A stretch of DNA of 64,000 nt, from positions 27,992,908-28,056,907 of the forward strand of contig JARWKL010000002.1 in the NCBI GenBank assembly GCA_029961685.1. Reading direction: 5' to 3'. Both the position numbers and the translations under genes were made by a program. This document shows positions 38,782-51,923 of the stretch, in pieces (the stretch's first letter is position 1; each line of letters starts with the position of its first letter). The notes beneath the pieces are model-generated. The model saw only the letters and a program-made list of their open reading frames with translations. It did not search any database and was not told the origin of the DNA. This DNA is from Aristolochia californica (lineage: Eukaryota; Streptophyta; Magnoliopsida; Piperales; Aristolochiaceae).

Positions 38782-40237
38782 AGGATGCAAGTGGACTTAT
38801 TGGTCCAAAAATTTCATAGAGTAGAAAAAATCAAAATTTCTAGTGGTTGGATATTTACCAAATCCAAACAACCCACTTTTTGCCTATCCTTAAAAATCAC
38901 GGATACTTTTTGGAACTATCTCCCTCAGGATTTTTGCATTTCCATTTTGGATGTTCAAAATTTGTTTTAGATCCAAACTTGTGTTTGCACTCTCCCATTT
39001 TTCTCATAAACAATAACGATTTAAGGCATAACAAAATGAAAATTTTAGAGTTTATGTATGCAAAAAAATTTGAAAAAATTATTTCACGCACTAAAAATAA
39101 ACTCCAAGGTTTTTCTATCCAAGTTTTGGAAATTCCACTAGTACAACCCCTAATAATAAGCTTGGTGGAATTTTATAGGAAGGGGACTTCTAACTGATCC
39201 TAGCATGGATTAAATGTGGTGGATCTGCATGCTAGGAACATGTTGAGGATGCAAGTGGACCTAGCGATCCAAAAATTTCAACGAGTAGAAAAAATAAAAT
39301 TCTCAAGTGGTTGGATATTTACCAGAGCCAAACAACCCACTTTTTGCCTATCCTTAAAAATCACAGATACTTTTTCGAACTATCTCTCTGAGCATTTGTG
39401 CATTTCCATTTTGGATGTTCAAAATTTGTTTTCAGATCCAAACTTGAGTTTTCACACTCCCATTTTTCTCATAAACAAAAAAGATGTAAGGCATAACAAA
39501 AAGAATATTTTAGAATTCATGTATGCAAAAAAAATTTAAAATTATTTCTCGCACTAAAAGTGAACTCCAAGGTTTTGGTATCCATGTTTGGGAAATTCCA
39601 CTAGTACAACCCCTAATAATAAGCTTGGTGGAATTTTACAGGAAAGGGACCTCTAACTAATCCTAACATTCTTTAAATGTGGTAGATTTGCATGCCAGAA
39701 ACATGTTGAGGATAGAAGTGGACCTTTTGATCCGAAAATTTCAAAGAGTAGAAAAAATCAAATTTTCAAGTTGTTGGATATTTACCAGAGCCTAACAACC
39801 AACTTTTTGCCTATCCTTAAAAATCACAGATACTTTTTGGAACTATCTCTCTCAACATTTGTGCATTTCCTTTTTGGATGTTCAAAATTTGTTTTCAGAT
39901 CCAAACTTGAGTTTTCACTCTCCTATTTTTCTTGTAAACAAAAAAGATATAAGGCATAACAAAATGAAAATTTTAGAGTTCATTAATGCAAAAAAATTTG
40001 AAAATTATTTCACGCACTAAAAATGAACTCCAAGATTTTACTATCCATGTTTGGGAAGATCCACTAGTACAATCCCTAATAATAATCTTGGTAGAATTTT
40101 ATAGGAAAGGGACTTCTAACTGATCCTAACATGCTTTAATGGTGGTTGATCTGCATGCCAGGAACATGTTGAAGATGCAAGTATACCTAGTGATCAAAAC
40201 TTTCAAGAAGTAGAAAAAATAAATTCTCAAGTGGTTG
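38782..40237. repeat. Recent 1.46 kb duplication, copy 1
   Basis: The block matches 41091-42548 at an offset of 2310 to 2311 bp, equal to five units. By eye I count about ten differences in 1.46 kb (nine substitutions and one single-base indel), making this the most similar pair in the window. Shared private markers are cttattggtccaaaaa, caaatccaaacaaccc, cagcatggattaaatg written tagcatggatt, ttcaacgagtag, ggaccttttgatcc and aagtatacctagtgatc. Confidence 0.93.
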
Positions 40238-41090
40238 GATATTTACCAGAGCAAAACAACCCACTTTTTTCCTATCCATAAAAATCACAGATACTTTTTG
40301 TAACTATCTCTCTCATCATTTGTGCATTTCATTTTGGATGTTGAAAATTTGTTTTCAGATCCAAACTTGAGTTTTCACTCTCCCATTTTCCTTGTAAACA
40401 AAAAAGATATAAGGCATAACAAAATGAAAATTTTAGAGTTCATGTATGCAAAAAAAATTGAAAATTATTTTACGCACTAAAAATGAACTCCAAGGTTTTG
40501 TTCTCCATATTTGGGAAATTCCACTAGTAACACCCCTAGTAATAAGCTTGGTGGAATTTATAAGAAAAGGACTTCTAAATGATCCTAACTTGCTTTAAAT
40601 GTGGTGGATATGCATGCCACAAAAATATTGAGGATGCAAGTGGACCTAGCGATCCAAAAATTTCGAGTAGAAAAAATCTAATTCTCAAGTGGTTGGATAT
40701 TTACCAGAGCCAAACAACCCACTTTTTGCCTATCCTTAAAAATCACAGATACTTTTTGGAACTATCTCTCTCAGCATTTGTGCATTTCCATTTTTGGATG
40801 TACAAAATTTTTTTTCAGATCCAAACTTGGGTTTTCACTCTCCCATTTTTCTCCTAAACAAAAAAGATTTAAGGCATAAAAAAATGAAAATTTTAGAGTT
40901 CATGTATGCAAAGAAATTTGAAAATTATTTCATGCAGTAAAAATGAACTCCAGGCTTTTGTTATCCATGTTTGGGAAATTCCACTAGTACAACCTCAAAT
41001 AATAAGTTTGGTGGAATTTTATAGGAAAGGGACTTCTAACTGATCCTAACATGCTTTAAATGTGGTGGATCTTTGTGCGAGAAACATGTC
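40238..41090. repeat. Spacer units between recent copies (starts 40601, 41062)
   Basis: About 1.8 units with no counterpart after copy 2. The unit at 40601 has ccacaaaaatattg and cctagcgatcc, and that at 41062 has the odd ggatctttgtgcgag; both have close relatives at 61143 and 61604. Confidence 0.83.
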
Positions 41091-42548
41091 GAGGATGCAA
41101 GTGGACTTATTGGTCCAAAAATTTCATAGAGTAGAAAAAATCAAAATTTCTAGTGGTTGGATATTTACCAAATCCAAACAACCCACTTTTTGCCTATCCT
41201 TAAAAAATCACAGATACTTTTTGGAACTATCTCCCTCAGGATTTTTGCATTTCCATTTTGGATGTTCAAAATTTGTTTTAGATCCAAACTTGTGTTTTCA
41301 CTCTCCCATTTTTCTCATAAACAATAACGATTTAAGGCATAACAAAATGAAAATTTTAGAGTTTATGTATGCAAAAAAATTTGAAAAAATTATTTCACGC
41401 ACTAAAAATAAACTCCAAGGTTTTTCTATCCAAGTTTTGGAAATTCCACTAGTACAACCCCTAATAATAAGCTTGGTGGAATTTTATAGGAAGGGGACTT
41501 CTAACTGATCCTAGCATGGATTAAATGTGGTGGATCCGCATGCTAGGAACATGTTGAGGATGCAAGTGGACCTAGCGATCCAAAAATTTCAACGAGTAGA
41601 AAAAATAAAATTCTCAAGTGGTTGGATATTTACCAGAGCCAAACAACCCACTTTTTGCCTATCCTTAAAAATCACAGATACTTTTTCGAACTATCTCTCT
41701 GAGCATTTGTGCATTTCCATTTTGGATGTTCAAAATTTGTTTTCAGATCCAAACTTGAGTTTTCACACTCCCATTTTTCTCATAAACAAAAAAGATGTAA
41801 GGCATAACAAAAAGAATATTTTAGAATTCATGTATACAAAAAAAATTTAAAATTATTTCTCGCACTAAAAGTGAACTCCAAGGTTTTGGTATCCATGTTT
41901 GGGAAATTCCACTAGTACAACCCCTAATAATAAGCTTGGTGGAATTTTACAGGAAAGGGACCTCTAACTAATCCTAACATTCTTTAAATGTGGTAGATAT
42001 GCATGCCAGAAACATGTTGAGGATGGAAGTGGACCTTTTGATCCAAAAATTTCAAAGAGTAGAAAAAATCAAATTTTCAAGTTGTTGGATATTTACCAGA
42101 GCCTAACAACCAACTTTTTGCCTATCCTTAAAAATCACAGATACTTTTTGGAACTATCTCTCTCAACATTTGTGCATTTCCTTTTTGGATGTTCAAAATT
42201 TGTTTTCAGATCCAAACTTGAGTTTTCACTCTCCTATTTTTCTCGTAAACAAAAAAGATATAAGGCATAACAAAATGAAAATTTTAGAGTTCATTAATGC
42301 AAAAAAATTTGAAAATTATTTCACGCACTAAAAATGAACTCCAAGATTTTGCTATCCATGTTTGGGAAGATCCACTAGTACAATCCCTAATAATAATCTT
42401 GGTAGAATTTTATAGGAAAGGGACTTCTAACTGATCCTAACATGCTTTAATGGTGGTTGATCTGCATGCCAGGAACATGTTGAAGATGCAAGTATACCTA
42501 GTGATCAAAACTTTCAAGAAGTAGAAAAAATAAATTCTCAAGTGGTTG
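41091..42548. repeat. Recent 1.46 kb duplication, copy 2
   Basis: Second copy of 38782-40237. The left boundary is at gaggatgcaagtggactt, just after catgtc in this copy and aatgtt in the other. The right boundary is abrupt: after caagtggttg the sequence jumps to aaaattttagag, the deletion described in the next entry. Four of the nine substitutions between the copies change a CpG to TpG or CpA. Confidence 0.93.
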
Positions 42549-42723
42549 AAAATTTTAGAGTTCATGTATGCAAAAAAATTTGAAAATTATTTCACGCACT
42601 AAAAATGAACTCCAATGTTTTGTTTTCCTTGTTCGGGAAATTCCACTAGTACAACCCCTAATAATAAGCTTGGTGGAATTTTATAGTAAAGGGACTTCTA
42701 ACTGATCCTAACTTGCTTTAAAT
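42453..42723. repeat. Truncated 271 bp unit
   Basis: Near 42548 caagtggttg is joined to aaaattttagagttc, removing about 189 bp of the unit centre. Only the dinucleotide tg is shared at the junction. The break coincides with the right end of the recent duplication, so the duplication may have been resolved through this deletion. Confidence 0.92.
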
Positions 42724-44568
42724 GTGGTGGATATGCATGCCAGAAACATGTTGAGGATGCAAGTGGACCTAGTCTTCCAAAAATTTTGAGTAGAAAAAAT
42801 CAAATTCTCAAGTGGTTGGATATTTACCAGAGCCAAACAATCCACTTTTTGCCTATCCTTAAACATCACAGATACTTTTTGGAACTATCTCTCTCATCAT
42901 TTGTGCATTTGCATTTTATGATGTTCAAAATTTCTTTTTAGATCAACACTTGAGTTTTCACTCTACCATTTTTTTGTAAACAAAAAAGATATAAGGCATC
43001 ACAAAAGGAAAATTTTATAGTTCTTGTAAGCAAAAAAGTTTGAAAATTATTTCACGCTCTAAAAATGAGCTCCAAGGTTTTGTTATCCCTGTTTAGGAAA
43101 TACCACTAGTACTCCCCTAATAATAAGCTTGGTGGAATTTTATAGGAAAGGGGCTTCTAACTGATCCTAACAGGCTTTAATTGTGGTGGATATGAATGCC
43201 AGAAACATGTTGAGGATGAAAGGGGACTTAGTGATCCAAAATTTCAAGGAGTAGAAAAAATCAAATTCTCGAGTGGTTGGATATTTACCACAGCCAAACA
43301 AGCCACTTTTTGCCTGTCCTTAAAAATCACAGATACTTTTTGGAACTATCTCTCTCAGCATTTGTGGATTTGCATTTTATGATGTTCAAAATTTCTTTTC
43401 AGATCCAAACATGAGTTTTCACTCTACCATTTTTTCGTAAACAAAAAAGATATAAGGCATAACAAAAAGAAAATTTTATAGTTCGTGTAAGCAAAAAAGT
43501 TTGAAAATTATTTCACGCACTAAAAATGAGCTCCAAGGTTTTGTTATCTGTGTTTAGGACATACCACTAGTACTCCCCTAATAATAAGCTTGGTGGAATT
43601 TTATAGGAAAGGGACTTCTAACTGATCCTAACATGCTTTAAATGTGGTGGATATGCATGCTTGAAACATGTTGAGGATGCAAGGGGACATAGTGATCCAA
43701 AAATTTCAAGGAGTAGAAAAAATCAAATTCTCAAATGGTTGGATATTTACTAGAGCCAAACAACCCACTTTTTGCCTATCCTTAAAAATCACAGATACTT
43801 TTTGGAACTATCTCTCTCAGCATTTGTGCATTTGCATTTTATGATGTTAAAAATTTGTTTTCAGATCCAAAATTGAGTTTTCACTCTCCCATTTTTCTCG
43901 TAAAAAAAAAAGATATAAGGCATAACAAAATGAAAATTTTAGAGTTCATGTATGCAAAAAAAATTTAAAATTATTTCATGCACTAAAAATGTACTCCAAG
44001 GTTTGGTTATCCATGTTTGCAAAATACCACTAGTACTACCCCTAATAATAAGCCTAGTAGAATTTTATAGGAAAGGGACATCTAACTGATCCCTTACATG
44101 CTTTAAATGTGCTGGATATGCATGCCAGAAACATGTTGAGGATGTAAGTGGGCCTAGTGATCCAAAAATTTCGAGTAGAAAAAATCAAATTCTACAGTGG
44201 TTGGATATTTACCAGAGCCAAACAACACAATTTTTGCCTATCTTTAAAAATCACAGATACTTTTTGGAACTATCTCTCTCAGCATTTGTGCATTTCATTT
44301 GATGATGTTCAAATTTTTTTTTCAGATCCAAACATGAGTTTTCACTCTCCCATTTTTCTTGTAAACGAAAAAGATATAAGGCATAACAAAAATAAATATT
44401 TTATAGTTCATGTATGTAAAAAAGTTTGAAAAATATTTCACGCACTAAAAATGAACTCCAAGGTTTGTGATGTATGTTGGGGAAATACCACTAGTACTAC
44501 CCCTAATAATAAGCTTGGTGGAATTTTACAGAAAAGGGACATCTAACTGATCCTATCATGCTTTAGAT
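42724..44568. repeat. Units of the gcattttatgatg class (starts 42724, 43183, 43644, 44109)
   Basis: All four carry gcattttatgatg or a close form (tttgatgatg at about 44290) in place of the usual ccattttggatg. The one-base insertion puts a TGA into the longest frame. Several share a shortened gtactcccctaat boundary. They look like a locally amplified class. Confidence 0.83.
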
Positions 44569-47306
44569 GTGGTGGATATGCATGCCAGAAACAAGTTGAG
44601 GATGCAAGTGGACCTAGTGATCCAAAAATTTCATGGCGCAGAAAAAATCAAATTCTCAAGTGGTTGGACACTTACCTGAGCCAAACAACCCACTTTTTGC
44701 CTATCCTTAAAAATCACAGATACTTTTTGGAACTATCTCTCTCAGCATTTCTGGATTTCCATTTTGGATGTTCAAAATTTGTTTTCAGATCCAAACTTGA
44801 GTTTTCACTCTCCCATTTTGCTCGTAAACAAAAAAGGTATAAGGCATAACAAAATGAAAATTTTAGAGTTCATGTATGCAAAAAAATTTGAAAATTATTT
44901 CACGCACTAAAAATGAACTCCAAGGTTTTGTTATCCATGTTTGGGAAATTCCACTAGTACAACCCCCAATAATAAGATTAGTGGAATTTTATAGGAAACG
45001 GACTTCTAACTGATCCAATCTTGCTTTAAATGTGGTGGATATGTATGCTAGAAACATGTTGAGGACGCAAGTGGACCTAGTGATCCAAAAATTTCGAGTA
45101 GAAAATATCAAATTCTCAAGTGGTTGGGTATTTACCAGAGCCAAACAACCCACTTTTTGCCTGTCCTTAAAAATCATAGATGCTTTTTTGAACTATCTCT
45201 CTCAGCAATTGTGCATTTACATTTTATGATGCTCAAAATTTGTTTTCAGATCCAAACTTGAGTTTTCACTCTCCCATTTTTCTCGTAAACAAAAAAGATA
45301 TCAGGCATAACAAAAGGAAAATTTTATAGTTCAAGTATGGAAAAAAGTTTGAAAATTATTTCACGCACTAAAAATGAAATCCAAGGTTTGGTAATCCATG
45401 TTTGGGAAATACCACTAGTACTACCCCTAATAATAAGCTTGGTGGAATTTTATAGGAAAGGGACTTCTAACTGTTCCTAACATGCTTTAAATGTGGTGGA
45501 TATGCATGCCAGAAACATGTTGAGGATGCAAGTGGACCTAGTGATCCAAAAATTTCATGGAGTAGAAAAAAATAAATTCTCAAGTGGTTGGATATTTACG
45601 AGAGCCAAACAATCCACTTTTTGCCTATCCTTAAAAATCACAGATACTTTTTGGAACTATCTCTCTCAGCATTCGTGCTTTTCAATTTTGGATGTTCAAA
45701 ATTTTTTTTCAGATCCAAACTTGAGTTTTCACTCTCCCATTTTTCCCGTAAAAAAAAAACATATAAGGCATAAGAAAATGAAAATTTTAGAGATCATGTA
45801 TGCAAAAAAATTTGAAAATTATTTCACGCACTAAAAATGAACTCTAAGATTTTGTTATCCATGTTTGGGAAATTCCACTAGTATAACCCCAAATAATAAG
45901 CTTGGTGGAATTTTATAGGAAAGTGACTTCTAACTGATCCTAACATGCTTTAAATGTGGTGGATCTGCATGCCAGGAACATGTTGAGGATGCAAGTGGAC
46001 CTAGTGATCCAAAAATTTCAAGGAGTAGAAAAAAAAAAATTCGTAAGTAGGTGGATATTTATCAGAGCCAAACAACCCACTTTTTGCCTATCCTTAAAAA
46101 TCACAGATACTTTTTGGAACTATCTCTCTCAGCATTTGTGCATTTCCATTTTGGATGTTTCAAATTTGTTTTCAGATCCAAACTTGAGTTTTCACTCTCC
46201 CATTTTTCTCCTAAACAAAAAAGTTATAAAGCATAACAAAATGAAAATTTTAGAGTTCATGTATGCAAAAAAATTTAAAAATTATTTTATGCATTAAAAA
46301 TGAACTCCAAGGTTTTGTTATCCAGATTATGGAAATTCCACTAGTACGACTCCTAATAATAAGCTTGGTGGAATTTTATAGGGAAGAGATTTCTAACTGA
46401 TCCTAACATGCTTTAAATGTGGTGGATATGCATGCCAGAAACATGTTGAGGATGCAAGTGGACCTAGTGATCCAAAAATTTCGAGCAGGAAAAATCAAAT
46501 TCTCAAGTGGTTGGATATTTTCCAGAGTCAAACAACCCAGTTTTTGCCAATCCTTAAAAATCACAGATACTTTTCGGAACCATCTCTCTCAGCATTTGTG
46601 CATTTGCATTTGATGATGTTCAAAATTTGTTATCAGATCCAAACTTGAGTTTTCACTCTCCCATTTTTCTCGTAAACAAAAAAGATACTACGCATAACAA
46701 ATTTGATGATATTATGCACTAAAAATGAACTCCAAGGTATTTTTATCCATGTTATGGAAATTCCACTAGTACAACCCCTAATAATAAGCTTGGTGAAATT
46801 TTATAGGAAAGGGACCTCTAACAGATCCTAACATGCTTTAAATGTGGTGCATATGCATGCCAGAAACATGTTGAGGATGCAAGTGGACCTAGTGATCCAA
46901 AAATTTCAAAGAGTAGAAAAAATCAAATTTTCAAGTGGTTGGATATTTACCAGAACCTAACATCCCATTATTTGCCTATCCTTGAAAGTCAGAGATACTT
47001 TTCGGAACTATCTCTCTCAGCATTTGTGCATTTCCATTTTGGATGTTCAAAATTTGTTTTTAGATCCAAACTTCAGTTTTCACACTCCCATTTTTCTCGT
47101 AAACAAAAAATATTTATGGCATAAGAAAATGAAAATTGTAGAGTTCATGTATGCAAAAAAATTTGAAAATTATTTCACGCACTAAAAATGAACTCCAAGG
47201 TTTTGCTATCCATGTTTGGGAAATTCCACTAGTACAATCCCTAATAATAAGCTTGGTGAAATTTTATAGGAAAGGGACATCTAACTGATCCTATCATGCT
47301 TTAAAT
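44569..47306. repeat. Six-unit mosaic block, copy 1
   Basis: The unit at 44569 is related to those at 47307 and 50074 (gatcctatcatgc, aaatttcatgg, a tgtggatttcc-like block), giving six-unit spacing. The block contains units 45032, 45493, 45956, 46419 and 46844. The unit at 46419 is only 425 bp because about 36 bp are lost near 46700, where gcataacaaa is followed by tttgatgatattatgcac, so this block spans 2738 rather than 2770 bp. Confidence 0.75.
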
Positions 47307-50073
47307 GTGGTGGGTATGCATTCCAGAAACATGTTGAGGGTGCAATTGGACCTAGTGATCCAAAAATTTCATGGAGTAGAAAAAATCAAATTCTCAAGGG
47401 GTTGGATATTTACCAGAGCCAAACAACCCACTTTTTGCCTATCCTTAAAAATCACAGATACTTTTTGGAACTATCTCTCTCAGCATTTGTGGATTTCCAT
47501 TTTGGTTGTTCAAAATTTGTTTTCAGATCCAAAGTTGAGTTTTCACTCTCCCATTTTTATCGTAAACAAAAAATATATAAGGCATAACAAAAAGAAAATT
47601 TTAGAGTTCATGTATGCAAAAAAATTGAAAATTATTTCACGCACTAAAAATGAACCACAAGGTTTTCTTCTTCATGTTTGGGAAATTCCACTAGTACAAC
47701 CCTTAATAATAAGCTTGGTGGAATTTTATAGGAAAGGGACTTCTAAATGATCCTAACATGCTTTAAATGTGGTGGATATGCATGCCACAAACATGTTAAG
47801 GATGCAAGTGGACCTAGTGATCCAAAAATTTCGAGTAGAAAAAATCAAATTCTCAAGTTGTTGAATATTTACCAAAGCCAAACAGCCCACTTTTTTCCTA
47901 CCCTTAAAAATCATAGATACTTTTATGAACTATCTCTCTCAGCATTTGTGCATTTCCAATTTTGGATGTTCAAAATTTGTTTTCAGATCCAAACTTGAGT
48001 TTTTACTCCCATTTTTCGCCTAAACAAAAATATTAAAGGGATAACAAAAGGAAGATTTTACAGTTCATGTATGCAAAAAATTTTGAAAAATATTTCACGC
48101 ACTAAAAATGAACTCAAGGTTTTGTTATCCATGTTTTGGAAATACCACTAGTACTACCCCTAATAATAAGCTTGGTAGAATTTTATAGGAAAGGGACATC
48201 TAACTGATCCTAACATGCTTTAAATGTGGTGGATATGCATGCCAGAAACATGTTGAGGATGCAAGAGAAACTAGTGATCCAAAAATATTGAGTAGAAAAA
48301 ATAAAACTCTCAAGTGGTTGGATATTTTCCAGAGCCAAACAACCCACTTTTTGCCTATCCATACAAATCACAGATACTTTTTGGAACTATCTCTATCAGC
48401 ATTTGTGCATTTGCATTTTATGATGTTCAAAATTTGTTGTCAGATCCAAACTTGAGTTTTCACACTCCCATTTTTCTCGTAAACAATAAAGATATAAGGC
48501 ATAACATAAGGAAGATTTTATAGTTCATGTATGCAAAAAAGTTTGAAACATATTTCACGCACTAAAAATGAACTCCAAGGTTTTGTTATCCATGTTATGG
48601 AAATTCCACTAGTACAACCCCTCATAATAAGCTCGGTGGAATTTTATGGGAAAAAGACTTCTAACTAATCCTAACATGTTTTAAATGTGGTAGATATGCA
48701 TGCCAGAAACAAGTTTAGGATGCTACTAGACCTATTGATCCAAAAATTTCAAGGAGTAGAAAAAATCAAATTCTCAAGTGGTTGGAAATTTACCAGAGCC
48801 AAACAAACCACTTTTTTCCTATCCTTGAAAATCATAGAAACTTTTTGGAACTTAATCTCTCAGCGTTTGTGCATTTGCATTTTATGATGTTAAAAATTTG
48901 TTTTCAGATCCAAACTTGAGTTTTCACTCTCCCATTTTTCTCCTAAACAAAAAAGGTATAAGGCATAACAAAATGAAAATTTTAGAATTCATGTATGCAA
49001 AAAAATTTGAAAATTATTTCACGCATTAAAAATGAACTCCAAGGTTTTGTTATCCAGATTATGGAAATTCCACTAGTAAAACCCCTAATAATAAGCTTGG
49101 TGGAATTTTATAGGGAAGAGACTTCTAACTGATCCTAACATGCTTTAAATGTGGAGGATATGCATGCCAGAAACATGTTGAGGATGCAAGTGGACCTAGT
49201 GATCCTAAAATTTCGAGCAGGAAAAATCAAATTCTCAAGTGGTTGGATATTTACCAGAGCCAAACAACCCACTTTTTGCCAATCCTTAAAAATCACAGAT
49301 ACTTTCTGGAACTATCTCTCTCAGCATTTGTGCATTTCCATTTTGGATGTTCAAAATTTGCTTTCATATATAAACTTGAATTTTCACTGTCCCATTTTGC
49401 TCGTAAACAAAAAAGATATCAGGCATAACAAAAGGAAAATTTTATAGTTCATGTATGCAAAAAAATTTGAAAATTATTTCACGCACTAAAAATGAACTGC
49501 AAGGTTTTGTTATCCAAGTTTGGGAAATACCACTAGCACTACCCATAATAATAAGCTTGGTGGAATTTTATAGGAAAGGGACTTCTAACTGATCCTAACA
49601 TGCTTTAAATGTGGTGGATATGCATGCCAGAAACAAGTTGAAGATGCAAGTGGACCTAGTGATCCAAAAATTTCAAGGAGAAGAAAAAATCAAATTCTCA
49701 ATTGGTTGGATATTTACCAGAGGCAAACAACCCCCTTTTTGCCTTTCCTTAAAAATCACAGGTACTTTTTGGAACTATCTCTCTCAGCATTTGTGCATTT
49801 CCATTTTGGATGTTCAAATTTTGTTTTCAGATCCAAACTTGAGTTTTCAGTCTCCCATTTTTCTCGTAAACAAAAAAGATATTACGCATAAAAAAATGAA
49901 AATTTTAGATATCATGTATGCAAAAAAATTTGAAAATTATTTCACGCACTAAAAATGAACTCCAAGGTTTTTTTATCCATGTTATGGAAATTCCACTAGT
50001 ACAATCCCTAATAATAAGCTTGGTGAAATTTTATAGGAAAGGGACATCTAACTGATCCTATCATGCTTTAAAT
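47307..50073. repeat. Six-unit mosaic block, copy 2
   Basis: Units start at 47307, 47769, 48226, 48687, 49151 and 49611. Strong partners exist six units away for 47307 (50074), 48687 (51461) and 49151 (46419, sharing ccagattatgg and ttcgagcaggaaaaatc). The units between them, 47769, 48226 and 49611, do not match their expected partners, so similarity alternates unit by unit instead of running continuously. Confidence 0.78.
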
Positions 50074-51923
50074 GTGGTGGGTATGCATGCCAGAAACATG
50101 TTGAGGGTGCAATTGGACCTAGTGATCCAAAAATTTCATGGAGTAGAAAAAATCAAATTCTCAAGTGGTTGGATATTTACCAGAGCCAAACAACCCACTT
50201 TTTGCCTATCCTTAAAAATCACAGATACTTTTTGGAACTATCTCTCTCAGCATTTGTGGATTTCCATTTTGGTTGTTCAAAATTTGTTTTCAGATCCAAA
50301 GTTGAGTTTTCACTCTCCCATTTTTACCGTAAACAAAAAATATATAAGGCATAACAAAAAGAAAATTTTAGAGTTCATGTATGCTAAAAAAATTGAAATT
50401 TATTTCACGCACTAAAAATGAACTCCAAGGTTTTGTTCTCCATGTTTGGGAAATTCCACTAGTACAACCCCTAATAATAAGCTTGGTGGAATTTTATAGG
50501 AAAGAGACTTCTAACTGATCCTAACATGCTTTAAATGTGGTGGATATGCATGCCAGAAACAAGTTGAGGATGCGAGTGGACCTAGTGATCCAAAAATTTC
50601 GAAGAGTAGAAAAATCAAATTTTCAAGTGGTTGGATATTTACCAGAGCCAAACAACCCACTTTTTGCCTATCCTTCAAAATCACAGATACTTTTTGGAAC
50701 TATTTCTCTCAGGGTTTGTGCATTTCCATTTTGGATGTTCGAAATTTGTTTTAAGATCCAAATTTGACTTTTCACTCTCCCATTTTTATGGTAAACAAAA
50801 AAGATATAAGGCATAAGAAAATGAAAATTTTAGAGTTCATATATGCAAAAAAATTTGAAAACTATTTCACGCACTAAAAATTAACTCTAAGATTTTGTTA
50901 TCCATGTTTGAAAAATTCCACTAGTACAACCCCAAGCAATAAGCTTGGTGGAATTTTAGAGGAAAGGAACTTCTAACTGATCCTAACATGCTTTAAATGT
51001 GGTGGATCTGTGTGCCAGAAACATGTTGAGGATGCAAGTGGACCTAATGATCCAAAAATTTCAAGAAGAAAAAAAATAAAATTCCCAAGTGGTTGGATAT
51101 TTACCAGAACCAAACAACCCACTTTTTGCCTATCCTTAAAAATCACTGATACTTTTTTGAACTATCTCTCTCAACAATTGTGCATTTCTATTTTGGATGT
51201 TTAAAATTTGTTTTCAGACCCAAACTTGAGTTTTTACTCTCCCATTTTTCTCCTAAACAAAAAAGATATAAGGCATAACAAAATAAAAATTTTAGAGTTC
51301 ACGTTTAGAAAAAAATTTGAAAATTATTTCACGCACTAAAAATGAACTCCAATGTTTTGTTATCCATGTTATGGAAATTCCACTAGTACAACCCCTCATA
51401 ATAAGCTCGGTGGAATTTTATGGGAAAAAGACTTCTAACTAATCCTAACATGTTTTAAATGTGGTAGATATGCATGGCAGAAACAAGTTTAGGATGCTAC
51501 TAGACCTATTGATCCAAAAATTTCAAGGAGTAGAAAAAATCAAATTCTCAAGTGGTTGGAAATTTACCAGAGCCAAACAAACCACTTTTTTCCTATCCTT
51601 GAAAATCATAGAAACTTTTTGGAACTTAATCTCTCAGCGTTTGTGCATTTCCAATTTGGATGTTCAAAATTTGTTTTCAAATCCAAACCTGAGTTTTCAC
51701 TCTCCCATTTTTCTCGTAAACAAAAAAGGTATAAACCATAACAAAATGAAAATTTTAGAGTGCATTTATGCAAAAAAATTTGAAAATTATTTTACGCACT
51801 AAAAATGAACTCCAAGGTTTTGTATTCCTTGTTTTTGAAATTCCACTAGTACAACCCCTAACAATAAGTTTGGTGGAATTTTATAGTAAAGGGACTTCTA
51901 ACTGATCCTAACTTGCTTTAAAT
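50074..51923. repeat. Six-unit mosaic block, partial copy 3
   Basis: Units at 50074, 50537, 50999 and 51461. The first matches 47307 from about 49988, sharing tacaatccctaataat, ggtgaaattttatag and gtggatttccattttggttg. The last matches 48687, sharing cctcataataagctcgg, tatgggaaaaag and gatgctactagacctattg. Confidence 0.78.

Noticed and set aside
41062..41508. A 148-codon frame, the longest here
   Set aside because: A one-base insertion (taaaaaatca near 41205) shifts from one open frame of the unit to the other. The partner at 38752 lacks the insertion and stays split in two.
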